NCBI RefSeq assembly: GCF_021134715.1
Contig: NC_060018.1
Coordinates: 5,163,501 to 5,227,500 of the forward strand
Length of the DNA stretch: 64,000 bases
DNA from: Daphnia pulex
Lineage: Eukaryota > Arthropoda > Branchiopoda > Diplostraca > Daphniidae
Reading direction: 5' to 3'
In this document: positions 37,037 through 52,583 of the stretch, piece by piece
Layout: the number at the start of each line of letters is the position of its first letter
Numbering within the stretch: position 1 is the first letter of the stretch
Position numbers and translations under genes: made by a program
Notes under the pieces: model-generated
Databases searched by the model: none
What the model was told of the DNA's origin: nothing
What the model saw: the letters and a program-made list of their open reading frames with translations, nothing else

Positions 37037-40000
37037 ACCCATCCAATTGGCGTTGAACGCCTTCAGCGAAGAAAAAAGATTTTTATACGTCGCAACAACA
37101 ACCTTGCCCGGGAGTTCGGTGTGCCACTTATTTGACCCTTCAAGGCTGCGGACATTCCCGGGTTAGTTGGTGATGGCAGTCGTGATATCACGCCGGGGTT
37201 GATTAGTCCAACGAATGTTAACAGCAGGTCACGAAATAGGGAAGGTTGGGCTATGGCTCTTTGACTCTGATTATTTCTTTTGAGTATGTCGTATTATATA
37301 GTATATTGTATATACCAAGAGAATGAAGAATAAAACAAACAAACAACAACAACAAACCATTACCATTCTACTCGAAATAATGCTCGGGGGTATTAACTAC
37401 ATCCCAGTCCACCACCAAGAGTTCAAAAGGTCTTTCTTTTTTGTCTTGTTCGTCGTTTGTGTTTATATCAACATCACATTTGAGAATGTTGGAAAAGGAA
37501 ACAAATTGAAAATCCAAATGGCAAAATCAGCTGTAGATGGAACTTTTAAGTTTGTTTTTATGATTGTTCTACTGCGTTGCAAATTTGAAATTTCTAATCA
37601 ATGAAAAAACAAATGGCCGACCGGTGAAACAGGTAGGGAGAGGTAAGATTTCGTGAGAGAAAAACGACCCATTTTTCTGCAGACGTATTTTGAACCGATC
37701 TCGACTTTGAGTGATTTTGAATTTTACAAAAATCTTTTTTTCACCCTTTCCTTTGACCTTGTAACCGAATTCTATCTCGATTAATTCTTTTTTCTTTGCA
37801 ATATTAAATAATAACAAAGTGGTCGCAACGTCGCAACAGCCCCAAAAAGCTCATTTGGTGAATCGAGAAGTTTTGTTTGACAGTAGAATTTTGACTTGTC
37901 TGTGTCATTAAGTTACGTTCCTTTCGTCCGTTATCTTTTGTTTCTTGTGTGTGTGTCGGCCATTTCTTCTGCCTCAGAAAGATATGGCCCATCGTGAAGA
38001 TGCTCCTAAACAATGCCCCAAATTTATTTCATCTTGCTTTCTTGCGTCCGAGTGAAGAAACGACATGTGGTACCGTTTCGACTTTCCAGACTTTTAATTA
38101 CCTTTCCTCTCTGCTGTGGTAATTACCAGAGAACTCGCTGCCATCATTCCTAGTAAAGCTGTTTAACCAAATACACCTGCGGGAAGAGACGGTTAAACTC
38201 GCAAGATGGTGATTGTGCTGCGATCCTGCTAGACAGCCAACCACTACTACTGGCTTCGATCCCTTATACGCACTCAATAGGCAAATTGGAACGCCGGTCG
38301 TTACTCGGGAGACCCGACACTTAAAAAGTAAATAAAGTAAGTGACTGTTTCACGATTTCTCGTTCCGGTGATGTTGTTCTTATGTTCTTGTTGTTTTTTT
38401 CCCTCCGTCTTTCAAACTGAGGTTTTCCGCAGTTTTTCAGGATGTTGTTAAAGTTTAGTGCACACGGAAGGAATGTTAAGGTTTTGGTTGCCGAGGAATT
38501 TGTTCGTGTAGATGCAATCTCGAGATATCCATTTACTTTGTCGCAGCGATTTTGTTGATTCTACTTGATAAAAGTGGAGATCGAAATTATAGACTTTTTC
38601 TTGGAGGGGATCGATTTGACTTGTCAGTGGGCTGAGTCGAGATGTAATCAGACGAGACATTTCAATCGTAGGCAACACGATCTAAGCTGCTTTTCTCATG
38701 TCTGAAGAGGGATTTTTCTTATTCATGTTTTTATATTGCAAAAAAAATTCAATAAGGAAAAGATATGGTCAAGAGATAACCGAAGCGTGACATTCAGGTG
38801 AAGGCTGTCGTCACGGATGATCGGAAATCTTGCGGTTACCAAGTCACGACAAATTTGGTTATTGAAACAAATTTTTTTAAAAACAGAAGGAGTTAATATG
38901 TAGCAAACGAGAAAATGCGGAATTTTATCTAACGTTTAACGGGGCAAACGAGATTGGTACAACGTTTTGCCATTTGCGTTTTTCGTTTCCTGATCAATTT
39001 GAGTTTCTTTTTTTTCTCAGTCTGTTCCATTTTGATTCGTGCATTGATCAGAGAAATAAGAAGGTCTAGCAATTGGAATGGTGACGTAGTAGAAAAACAA
39101 ATAGTACTTGTCCCCTGAAGCGTTCCCACTGTATGTCAACCGCGATGAGATGCGTTCCGACCGATTGATATTACAACTAAATCTGACCGTCCTTGTGTGC
39201 GTCATCGTAGAAACGTCTCGATCAAAATATTTCCCCCAATTCTCGGAACGAATTGTCGTGTTCTTTTATTCTCTTATCGTCCCAGCTGCGGCATAGTTAA
39301 ATAAAACTCAAGGGACCCGGTTATAATATATTCTTTCTATATGTTCTTCCCCGCTTCTTTATTCACCTATGTTTTTATCTCATTTCTTTCTTTTTATGAT
39401 TGGGAAGAACTCCCTCCCACCACACAACAACAAAAATGACATAAATAATATTATCAACAACACTATAAAATAAAACTCCAATAAAAGAAAAAGAAATAGG
39501 TGAATAAGACAGTGAACTGAACTTTTGGGCCGTTTTCCTCTGTTTTCCTGCCCGTTAATAACTTGTAAGAAAAAAGATTGAATATAATATGAACGTCGTG
39601 AATGTTATTCTCAACAGTGGAAAAGTATGAAGAAACTGACATGCCGGGATTCCTGTTAATTCTTGGGAAAACGGCATCAACAGTCTCAGTACATATTGGA
39701 TGGTTTTGAGTTATAAGAGGACGCGGTGCTGTGGGGCGTTCACCCCTTCGTTACTTTTATCACATTGGGCACACAGGTAGCACGCCAAGGACGTAGCCTT
39801 GCTCCTTCTTTTGTTTCTCTTATTTCAAAAGTAAAGAAAAAGAAAAGAAAACGAACCGTCAATGCATGATTGCATTGATGGTCTGCCCTTATGGAGCAGA
39901 ACAATTGCTGACAAGTGCCAGACGCTTCACTTTTTCCGTGTCTCGGTGCCATTGTTATCTAAAAAAAAAAAAATACCTGAAATTATCTATTTCAACCGCA

Positions 40001-43000
40001 AGTTCAATATCGGGAAATAGAAAACGGCAAAATGTCTTCACCCCGGCAACTCCCGACATGTTCGTGATAGCGAAACCCCCAAATTTTCCCTACTGAATGT
40101 AGCATAGACGTACGAAAAGTAGCAAGTTGGTTCGATTACGTGTGTGTGTGTGTGTCTATGTTACACGCACTTGGAACCGCTCTGAGAAATTCGATAATCT
40201 TCTTTTCTTTTTCTTTTTTTTTTACTGTGTGCGTTATATAGTCTTCACTTTCACTCGTTCGGGAAAATATAAGGCGGCGAGGCGGAATAGTCAACAAGTC
40301 GCGTGAGTCGAAATTCTCGAATGTACGCAGCGTGACCTTCTCGGCCGACCTTTTTTTTTCTCTAGCCGCCGTGAGAGAGCAAGTTTTTCGAGTCAGAAAA
40401 AGAAAAAGGAAAAGTAACCAGTTGTTTTATTGCCAGAGACTCGATAGAGAAAAATATGAACATGCAACTGTTTTTCTTTAGCATCGCACTTCTCACTTTC
40501 AAACTCTGCAGGTTTTTTGCCCTTCCGTTTCATTCAGTTTCTTTCTTTGTATATGTACTGTGTCTAAATCGCATCAATTGGGAGCCATTCGAGAAAAAAA
40601 AAAGATACCGCCCGGAGTATATACATGTACGACGATGATGATTACACGCACGGCGGTTTATTCGACGGATCTAATCGTGGAAGCTATATCGTAGACAAGT
40701 CTTCAGAATTTTGCAGCTTTTTTTTCCCACCCCCCGAGATTACATTGCTTCTTATACAGTATAATTAAGCTTCCCCCTTTTGGGAGTGGTTTTTCTCAAA
40801 ATGATGAGATGGAAAAAAATTCAGTTTGGCTTGTGCCGTGTAACTGTGCACCACGGAATTACCTTTTTGCTTCTCTCGATCTGATATTATTTTCTGTATA
40901 TCTGTCATGTCTGAAAGAATAAGAACCGTCGTTCCTCCTTATATTTTTGATACGACAAGAGAACATTATTGTGGCCCGCAGATGATTGGAGGGAACAGCG
41001 GTCTGTCGTGAGATTTAATTCTCGACTATGTGAGTAAGATGGACCGCTGAAGGTCTTATCGGTTTTTAATGAGACAATTACTACCATGATTGGCTTGAAG
41101 CTGTGTAAGCCTCTTCTTCCCTAACAATTCATCATGTACGCTCAAGTAATTCACTTGCTCTAGTTTGCAATTAAAAGATAACAGATTAATCAACAGCTTG
41201 TCAGCATCGTTTCCGTCTGTTTAAATGAAAGGGGTCATCATTTCAGACTAGACAAAATAGATGATTACTTACATTAATAACTGCCCGGGAATGAACAAAG
41301 ACACACGTTTTTTTTTTCAAAGAAACCAGGATGTCAAATAAAAAAAATTAAACTGTTTTACTGGAAATCCTGGTTTGTGATTACTCAACTGATTTTATGC
41401 GTAGAGGTAGATTTGTAAACTCGACTAGTTTTTAAAAGAATAATCAACAAAATCTCGAGTAGTGAGGCAAAAAAAAAAAATAAGTCGAGACTCGAGAGCG
41501 ATGGCGACATAATCTTAACGAATGAGGACAAAGAAAAATACCAAGACGAAGAAGAAGAAAAAACCAACCATTTTTACGAGTTGATGTCATCAATTGTAAG
41601 AGAGCAAGAAAAAGATAAAACAAGAATTGCTACAAGAAAAAAGTTGCGAAGGAGACGGGAATGGTGCAAGACGCGGGAGCCAAGTTGTATATAGCTCGTC
41701 CGTAAAGGTGTATATAAGCAGAGGTACTAGCTTGAGCAATTTAAGGGCTGTAAAAGACAGGAAATGGACCACGCTCTTCTCTTATTCTCGGAGTGCGCAA
41801 GAGAGTCTCCTACTGTTTTTCTCGCGCAAGTATCGAGAGCGCGATACATTCATTAATGTCATCTCCATATCCTTTTCTCTGTCCCATTCGTTTTCTGCCA
41901 AAAGGCATGTAAGAAAATGGCCCTTTTGCGTGTGCCCCGGTGCTAATGACCTCTAGACACAATTTGCCAACTATTATCGCGATTGTTTTGACGAGCCCAC
42001 GACGAAATCATCGAGAAGCTGAGCCATAAATTGTCGAATGCTTTCACATATTATTTTTCTTGACCGCTTTTATCAAGGAATGAATTTTCAACTGTTTTGA
42101 GCAGATGCTGGACTTACTAGAGGCTTTCGGGACTTTGTTGGCAACTGCATCACCATGGGTGGGAGAAAAGTAAAAATATCTAAAAAGAGATAGAGAAAAC
42201 ACAATGCCGTACAACAGGCCCGTTGCGGATGGCTGATCCCACTGAATGCACAAGGACGGATCAGTGTAGGCCCGTCCATCCCTGTTGTGCTGTTGACGCC
42301 GAAGCCACTCGTGTCTAGTCGTTATGTGTGGGCATCGCTCACAGATTTTTACTCCCTTTCGGGTCCTCCTATTCAGACCGCAAGGCCGTTAGACGGACTT
42401 TGAAGCTCATGGGGAGTCTTGGTTGATGCTCCGTCTTCTTTGCAATTGCACCTTATTGCCGGTCAAGCGGGCGGGCAAGCGAGCACAATAAGTCCAGCTA
42501 TGTAGTCTTCCTTGTTTTCCCCCCTCTCTGATATTTATTTCTTTTACACGCAGTATCGTAACAGAAGTACGGTACAATTCTTTTGAAGAATGCGTCCTGT
42601 CCACTGTCGCTCCTGCTCGAGGCATCTCTCAGTGAGAGCGAAAAAGCCCAACATTTTTTTTAAAAAAGAAAGCACCACTTCCCATTTCAATAAATTTGAT
42701 TGCCCAAAGCAACCAGGAAAAGATGTACAAATATTTAAAAAAAAATCTTACCTCGTCAACGACATGTTTGGCTCCTCTTGAATTTTCCTTTTCTCTTGTT
42801 GAATGATGGGCCAAGTCTTGAACTGATGGATCACGGCTCGGAGTAGGATCAGTTCCTGTCGAGATTGAGAAAAATGTTGTTCCTCTTTTGGCTTATTTCT
42901 TGATCGACAAGCTGCGACACATCCAGTGCCTGAGGTCCGCGATTGAAGATAAGACCGCTGCTGAGTTGTGTTTCAATCAAAAATTTGGGGTAGTTCTGGG

Positions 43001-46000
43001 TTTTTCTCCAACCTGTCTTGGACTGGGGCTTGTTGTTGCGTAACAAATTCTCTCTACTCGATACAAGAAGATCAACAACAGAAGGCGGGCGTCATCGACG
43101 AGCGTTGCAAAGCGACTGATGCAGCTCGGCTACTGGCAAAGACTCTTTAATAAAGGGCCCCGGCTCACGGTTGGGCCCCACACCGCAGGAACTTGATACA
43201 CACACACAAGCACCTGCAGGCCCGCTTACACACACACACCTTGCATCGTCTTCTGCCGGTGGGAATGACGATGGCGAATCCTCTTTGTTTTCTTTTTCTT
43301 TTTTTTTCTTTTCGGGGGGGTTGGAATCAGCACTGCTTGATAGGCCACAAAGTTTTTTTCCTAAGCTAATTTATTCTTTTGTTGGTTCGTTTAAATCTTT
43401 TTTTTTTTTTTTTTAAATCGCGGAGCATCTGTTGCTATTAATGTTGCGGCCATGCCGGGAGAAAGTCCTTTAACAGGACGCCAAAAGTGAACCGGAACAT
43501 GTATAGAGTTGATGTATATCATACACTTTTAGAGAAGATGTAAGACAATTTAATAGACTCGACAATCGACAAATTCTCCGTGTCGTTTCGGACAGAGACT
43601 TGTTGATATATATCTAGAGAAATTCGACCATTGGACGCGTTAAGCTCTCTCTCTAACTATCACGGTGAAATTCATCTAGAAATTTTTCACGGAGTATCGA
43701 TAGGCACAGGAAAATCAAGCAATAAGATGGTCGTTAAAAGAAAAAAGGGAAAATTGGAGCAGCCATTTGTGTCATTGAGAAACTGCGTTCATCGATCCGC
43801 CATCAATTAAAAAGTAGCCTACGTGTCGTCGTCGTTCAGAGAAGCACGCTCCAATTCATTAGCACGCTCCCGTTGGACAATAGCAGTTGCGCAGTTCATG
43901 CTCTTATTTTGATTATCTCCCGACGATTCGCTGCTGACCTCAATGACGATTCATTTCTGATTCATTTTGATTCCGCTGGTCGAGCGGATGAGATTGTTGA
44001 TTACGAGCAAGAAACAAGTCAAGTCGGACACGATTCTTGTTTCGTTGGTTGTTGATTTTTTTTATTTCCCTTATTTTTTTGCCAACCCTTTTGTTTCACT
44101 CCAATTCATCGATCAAACAAATCACGGCAGGGGGTGGCACGCTGAAATACGAAAGAATTGCCGAGTTAATAGAGAATTTACTATCGTTTAAATTCATTAG
44201 AGATCGTGATGAAGGTAGAGGTCGACATCCGCATCTGTACGTTTTTTTTTTTTTTTTTTCGCTGTTATCCGAGTAATTTCTTAGGGATGGCAGAACATTG
44301 ATGTTGCTTTCAACCGGCGTTAATGAGCGAATGTCTTTTCTTTTCAAATATCCCCCCATTGTTGAAATGGAAATGTTTGAATTGGCGCTTTCTTCTCGAT
44401 ATGACTGCGAAAAAACGTATAGTATATAAGACGGGCATCACGCAGTGTGATGATAAAAAATTTTGTTTCATCCCAAATACGATAGAATTAGAAACCATTG
44501 TTTTTTTTTCTCTCTCTCTCTCTTTTATTTTTCAGTTTCTTTAAGGAACAAATATTTTCCATCTGTTCCTCAAATGGTTGACGCTTTCTTTTTTTCTTAG
44601 TTTTGACTTTCGTCGGATTCTAGTGACTGTGTGGGCTTGTATCTTTTATGTAACAGGGCGGGTGTACCGTAACAATAGTCCAAGTTTGCGTTGTCAGCAT
44701 TTCAAATATTGTCATCAAAGTGGGCCGATCTTTTTTTGGGATCCAGTTCCGGGAATGAAGATGCTGTCGACTTTCTTGCAATACTTGTTAACAGCTCCCT
44801 TGTAGAACACTGTCAAAGGGGGCATCGACGCCTTCTACTGGGCAATGTAATCGTCATGAAACAATCGTATAATATTATACCGCTCTTGAAATTGTCGGAA
44901 TTGCCAAGAGAAAACGAGGTCGGCATGCCGCCCACCGCTCTTGACTTTAAGTGACCATTCAAAAGTCGTTATTTAGTCGGCTGCGTTGCAGCTAAATGAC
45001 ATTTCATTCCATATGGTTCGCCTCAAATTATTTGTTAACGTTATATTATATGACACGGGAACAATGAGATTGTTTCATTATGGGACCCTACTGCAGACTC
45101 CGTGCATAATACACGCAATTGAGAAAGCCGACGGCAGGTTTTTCACGAAAGGTGTACTTAAGCATCGCACGGATGCAAATTAGGCATACTTGTTCGTTCT
45201 GTTTCGCGGCACTGTTCCATTTGAAGGCGCCCGCAATTGGCGCCCTTATGGCTTGATCCGTTGATTACGTGATGATTGAATTAAACCAAAAGAGAGCTGC
45301 TATACGTACTTGAGTGACGGCGTGACCGAATTACGTTCACGGTACATTACCTCGTTAAGAAGGGAAGAAATCGGCCGTCGTTTGGACCCACCAACCCACT
45401 GGCAGTCTCGATCAGAAACAGTGCGTCACATTTCAAAAATCTTAGTAGATTCTTTTTATCACATTACTCGAGTCCTGAAATGTTCCCGAGGGAGGAACGA
45501 AAACTTGATCGTGATAGCCATCGACTTATTTCTTGGCGTTCAAACGACCGGCATGTCGGTTACTCAACTCTTCAAGGATGGCTCGTGAGCTTTTGTCGTC
45601 AGGTCGTGTGGACATTGACAGACGGTTGCGCCCGTATGTGTCCGCATTGAATAAATCCGATTGAAATATTGAAAGAAAAAGACAAATTTGAATTGTTCTG
45701 ATTGTCTACATATTCTGTCTGCTTGTTTTCCTGCTCTGAAGACATTTTTCTTTGTGGTCTCCAATTTTGGTTTTATCCTGTGAGAGAAGACTATGCGACG
45801 AAAATTTTAAGTTGCGTGGAACAAATTGCATTCGACTTTACATCGTTACCGTTACTTTTATGAGACTTGTTTCTACTGGTGCCCATCGCAAATCAGAAAA
45901 AATCAAACGTCTTTGGTATCCCTTGTTGAAACTAGAAATGTCAGATCCGCCGTGATTTTTTAATACAGACTTGTCAGATGCTTTAAATCTAGTACGGACA

Positions 46001-49000
46001 TTTCTCATCATAAAGTACTATATTCTTCTTCTTTTTCTGTGTGAGTTTTCCAACGGGAGGAACGAACAAAAAAAGTAGCCGGATTTTGTGTAATAACTAA
46101 CGAGCGGGCATACCGTCACATGAGGACGTGACATTGCTCTGACTGCTGCTGGCATAGCACAACCTCCTTCTTCCGGCCACGTTCATAGCCTTCCGGGGCG
46201 CGTGTATCATTCACATGTACTGTTATCCGGTTAGCGCCTATGCACTTGCTGCCGGGCAATACGTGCAATGCGTACAGAAAGGGAAAAAAACAAAACAAAA
46301 AGAAACATAACAGTCTTTTATAATGTCGCTCTGCAACTCTCTTGTGTGTTTCTCTTAAATTTTATTTTATTATTTTTCTTTTTTCTTTTTAAAATAAAAA
46401 AAACGAACGATCGAGGCACAAGAAGAAAAACGGGTTCGACAGTCCGGTACTCGCGAAATCGACTGTGTAGGAAGTGGTGCTATGTTATAAGCATTTAAAT
46501 GGACCTACAAGAATTTCGTTTTTTAAAATGAGTCATTCGGCCAGCCGGAAATGAGACGAGACAAGAGAACAGTAGCTAACGGAATCAATAATAATTTCTT
46601 ATCTGTTTTCTTTTGTTTTTTTTTACTTTCTTTATATTGTTGCTTTGCTGTTTCTTCTTTCTTCGTCATTGACTTTTTTAAAATTCCCGCTTCTTCGGTT
46701 CCTTTTTGCTTCTTCACGAAATTATTATTGTCGGCCGTTTGCTGTTCCTTTTGTCAAGGAAAGTAAGTAAGTCGAACAACTTGTATAGCATCATTCTCGT
46801 ATCGTAACGGAGAGAATGAACATAAAAAGATGAGTTCTCGTAGATGGACAATACACGGATGATAACGGAGATCAGTGATGATGGGGGCCGTATATATACA
46901 GTACAGTATCATCATCAATATATAAGAATATATGTGTGCTGTTGAACGAGTGTGGATTAAAGGCCTGAAACGAGGCCGACCATATTTTCCCTTTGTCTTA
47001 CGAGAACAGCTGAACAGTCGACCGCTGTTTTTTGTTGTTGTCTTTTGCCGTATGTCAACATTTGTTTTTTGAAGAATCTCACTTTAAAAAAGAGAAAGTC
47101 GGCTTTATTATGTGTAAGTAAACTGCCACTCAAATAAACTGCGATGATAAATCAAGGCAGCCGCTTTAGTCTCAGCCGTCATCGTCAAAGATATTTTTAA
47201 ATATATTAACTGCTGCGGTATAAACTTTATCCATGAAAAAAAAAACGAAAATTGTATAACCGAAGTACAGTGCGGTACAGTGAACTTCGTCTTGTATTTC
47301 ACCTCAGGGAAAAAGGTGCGATAACTTTTTTTCGAACTTGTATTTTTCAAGTTCATCCAACTAAAAAGTCCTTGTGCATATTCTATTTTGTTTTGTGCCT
47401 TTGAGGATGTTGGTTGAAATGCGTTGCTTTTACACATGAAACGCGATCTACCATAGTTTGGTACCGACCGACACATGAGGGTGACTGTCACGCAGATGGT
47501 CCGGATTTGGACGTACAGCCTGAAACATACTGGGTTATAAGAAAAAACTCGACACTGTAACCAATTTCAAGAATTCCATTCGTGTGACCGCCAGTATGTG
47601 GAATGAACGCAATACATTCTTGATTCGTTCTCTAGGTGGGCCAAAAAACAGGGAAGATAAAAGAGTTCCGGGCCGATTTTGAATTTGTTTCAAATTCTAA
47701 AATCGTTCGATTGCAATTTGTTTTTGCTGATTGTAGACAAAAAAATTGCGGAAGAATGTTTGTCGGCGAGTGGAACCATCCCGAAAAGGTGCTGATGAAG
47801 TTCATGTCGAATCGTCGGATTTCTTTGGGACGTTAACATTAAAAACTCGCTTTTTTTTAAGGGGAGGGTTCCATCAACTTGGTTTTCTTCTGTTGGTTTT
47901 TTCAAACCAAAAGTTTCAATTTTTTTGTGGGCACTGCGCAGTTCACGTTACATGAAAAATGTCTATGAAAAGAAACGCAAACTACTCGGGGCGATTGCAC
48001 GCGTACCGCAAGCGCGGCCATACAAAACAGACGACCGTCCGCGATGATGATGACGACAAGGTCGTTTCTATTTATCTACTTCTTACGGAATAATACCTTG
48101 CAACCACTTGTTACTGTTAATTTCTCTGTGTTGTTATAAGTATTTATTTCTCCTTTCTCCATTTCACCTTCTCGAAATAACTGTCGATTTTCGGTCAACC
48201 CAAATCCAGCGTGGTCGCACTTACGTTTGACGTTATAAAGGGCGAAAAATGAATGGACACGATTTCTGTCAATTCACGCTGGCATTTCGATGTGTTGATT
48301 TTTTATGACAGGCTTATTGTGGTGAACTTTTCACAAAAGACTTGCACACACACACACACACTCATTCAAGCTCTTTTATTTCTGCCTTTTATTATTGTGC
48401 GATGGGTCGGGTTATTAGTGGATTTTGTTTATTTCGAACTCGACTGTCGGCTAGACAAACTCCTTTTCCTTTCGCGTTTCGATGAGAATTGTTTAAATGC
48501 GTCGAGTTTTAACCGAGCACGATTGCTCACCGCAAAAGGAAGGGAAAAAAGGAGGGGCACGCCTAGAAATACTTTCGTTATTTAACTGGCTTCTTTTTGG
48601 TGGTTAACGCTGATGACATATGATGTCGTGATGGTGTGGCAAGTTCAAAAAAGGAAGTTAATAATATTTCAAAGTACTTACAATTAATATGTCCAGCGAG
48701 AACGTGACCATTTTCTCTGCAATTTTCAATAGCTATTTGCTCGCATTTGCTGTATTAGCTATTTGCCCTCCCGTCAGGAAGTTTAAATTCATGACGAGTC
48801 TATTGTTCATTTTTATAAGAAAGGGCTATTACATATTAAAGGTGCTATGATTCGAGTAATTTCATTTTGCTATCAGCAAAATGGGAACTAAAAACAAAAA
48901 AGGCCGAAAATTCCGCTTCGATCTGAAAGCTTTGTAAAGTGCAATATCTCTGCGGAGTTATCGCCAATTGACGATGCGGGAGAGACATTTGTTCGGGTCA

Positions 49001-49787
49001 GTTACTATAATCGGTACAATCATGTATGTATTTTTTTTCTTTTGTGTACAATGAAATCACGCTCTCACGGTTCGATTCGTTCATTTTTAATTTTTACCAC
49101 TCAAAAAAGAAAACTTTATCGGCGAAAAATAATTATGATTCCTTTTTTAGTTTTGTCTGATGAAACAAAACACGTTAGGACAAATCAACGCTTATTAATA
49201 CAAATGGGGAAAGAACCCGCCAGGTAAACTTTTGCAACAACTATTTCTAGTCGACCCACAACGCAATTTCAATTTCCATTCGTTGGGCGATTGCAATAAT
49301 TCTACCTGTCACACGGCCACAGGGAAGAATAAAATCCAAAACAACTTCTATCGTAGTTTATTGAACCTCTGTTTTAATATGGACTTATTTCTAGTTCAAG
49401 TTGAAATAATTGGATGCTTTCGAAAATGGAATAATGTGGCAGTTTGATGTTCACCGCACATTTGTGTATTGGGAAATATGGTTTGGTTATACATTACTAC
49501 ACATGTTATTGTTTGTTTTGTTTTTTCACCGACACGCCAAACAAAGAGGTTGGACAACACAAACTTGATGCAAAATATCGAAAAACCCATTTAGAAATGA
49601 CAAAAAAAAACTGAAGAAAAAGAAAATCAAATTCATCAAGGGAAATCCCGTACGCATCAGGCCGTTTATTCTCATCAAGCGTCGGTTCGTCATGACGTTA
49701 TTTGTTTCATCAAAGTAAAAAAAAAAAAAAAAAGAAGGGGCATATCTTGCGGATTACTTTTTGTCTGATGACAGAAGCCGTCATGGC
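37037..49787. other. About 12.7 kb without a supported gene
   Basis: Only short open frames without recognisable domains are present. There are (GT)n/(CA)n tracts (about 40138, 43199-43240, 48345), poly(T) runs (43399-43414, about 44240-44259) and a run of about 18 A near 49717. One possible signal-peptide first exon at 40268-40511 is listed separately. The last about 120 bp before 49788 are the U2AF50 3' UTR, with AATAAA on - at 49670-49665. Confidence 0.45.
40268..40511 (+). other. Possible promoter and first coding exon of a secreted-protein gene
   Basis: TATAAGG at 40268 is followed by TCAACA at 40291 and, after one four-codon upstream frame at 40321, an ATG at 40456. This opens MNMQLFFFSIALLTFKLC, a good signal-peptide core. 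It reaches CAG|GTTTTT at 40511-40512, a usable if weak donor that leaves AG in phase 2, the same phase as both NGKP genes. I could not find the partner exon downstream. Chance is a real alternative. Confidence 0.25.
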
Positions 49788-52164
<2,377 letters not shown>

Positions 52165-52583
52165 GATTAACGTGTGATTGTTAGCTTTTGTACGACAATA
52201 AGAAGAAACACAGCAGAGGAAAACAGTTAATTATTGTCCAAATTTTCACTAAGACTGTAAGCCGGTTTGATTAAAGGCTGGGAATGGGCGAATGGCGTCG
52301 GAGACGAGGTTCGATTGACTCCTTGTACCGGCAACGTCGATTTAATGTTTACAATTTCAAACTTGGTTTTGATTAATATACTGAAAGGTAAGATTAAATA
52401 TTTCATAAAATAATAGCCACATAAAATTTATTTTCTGAGTAATTGTTGTATTCATGTTAATCCTCATTAGTTGTCATTTTGCCAATTGACAACAGTCTAT
52501 GCTACATTTTGACACATATAATCGTCTGCTTGACTAGCTACATCAGTTATACAGACAAGCACGTGTTTGGATAGATTTAAAAG
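52165..52583. promoter_or_regulatory. Divergent promoter region of U2AF50 and RBM28
   Basis: These 419 bp between start codons must hold both promoters. No TATA/initiator pair is obvious for either gene. A short pyrimidine-poor, AT-rich middle lies around 52370-52450. Confidence 0.5.

Noticed and set aside
48863-48883. Perfect 8-bp hairpin CATTTTGC-TATCA-GCAAAATG
   Set aside because: Too short for a microRNA precursor and of no known meaning in a eukaryotic intergenic region; expected by chance in 64 kb.
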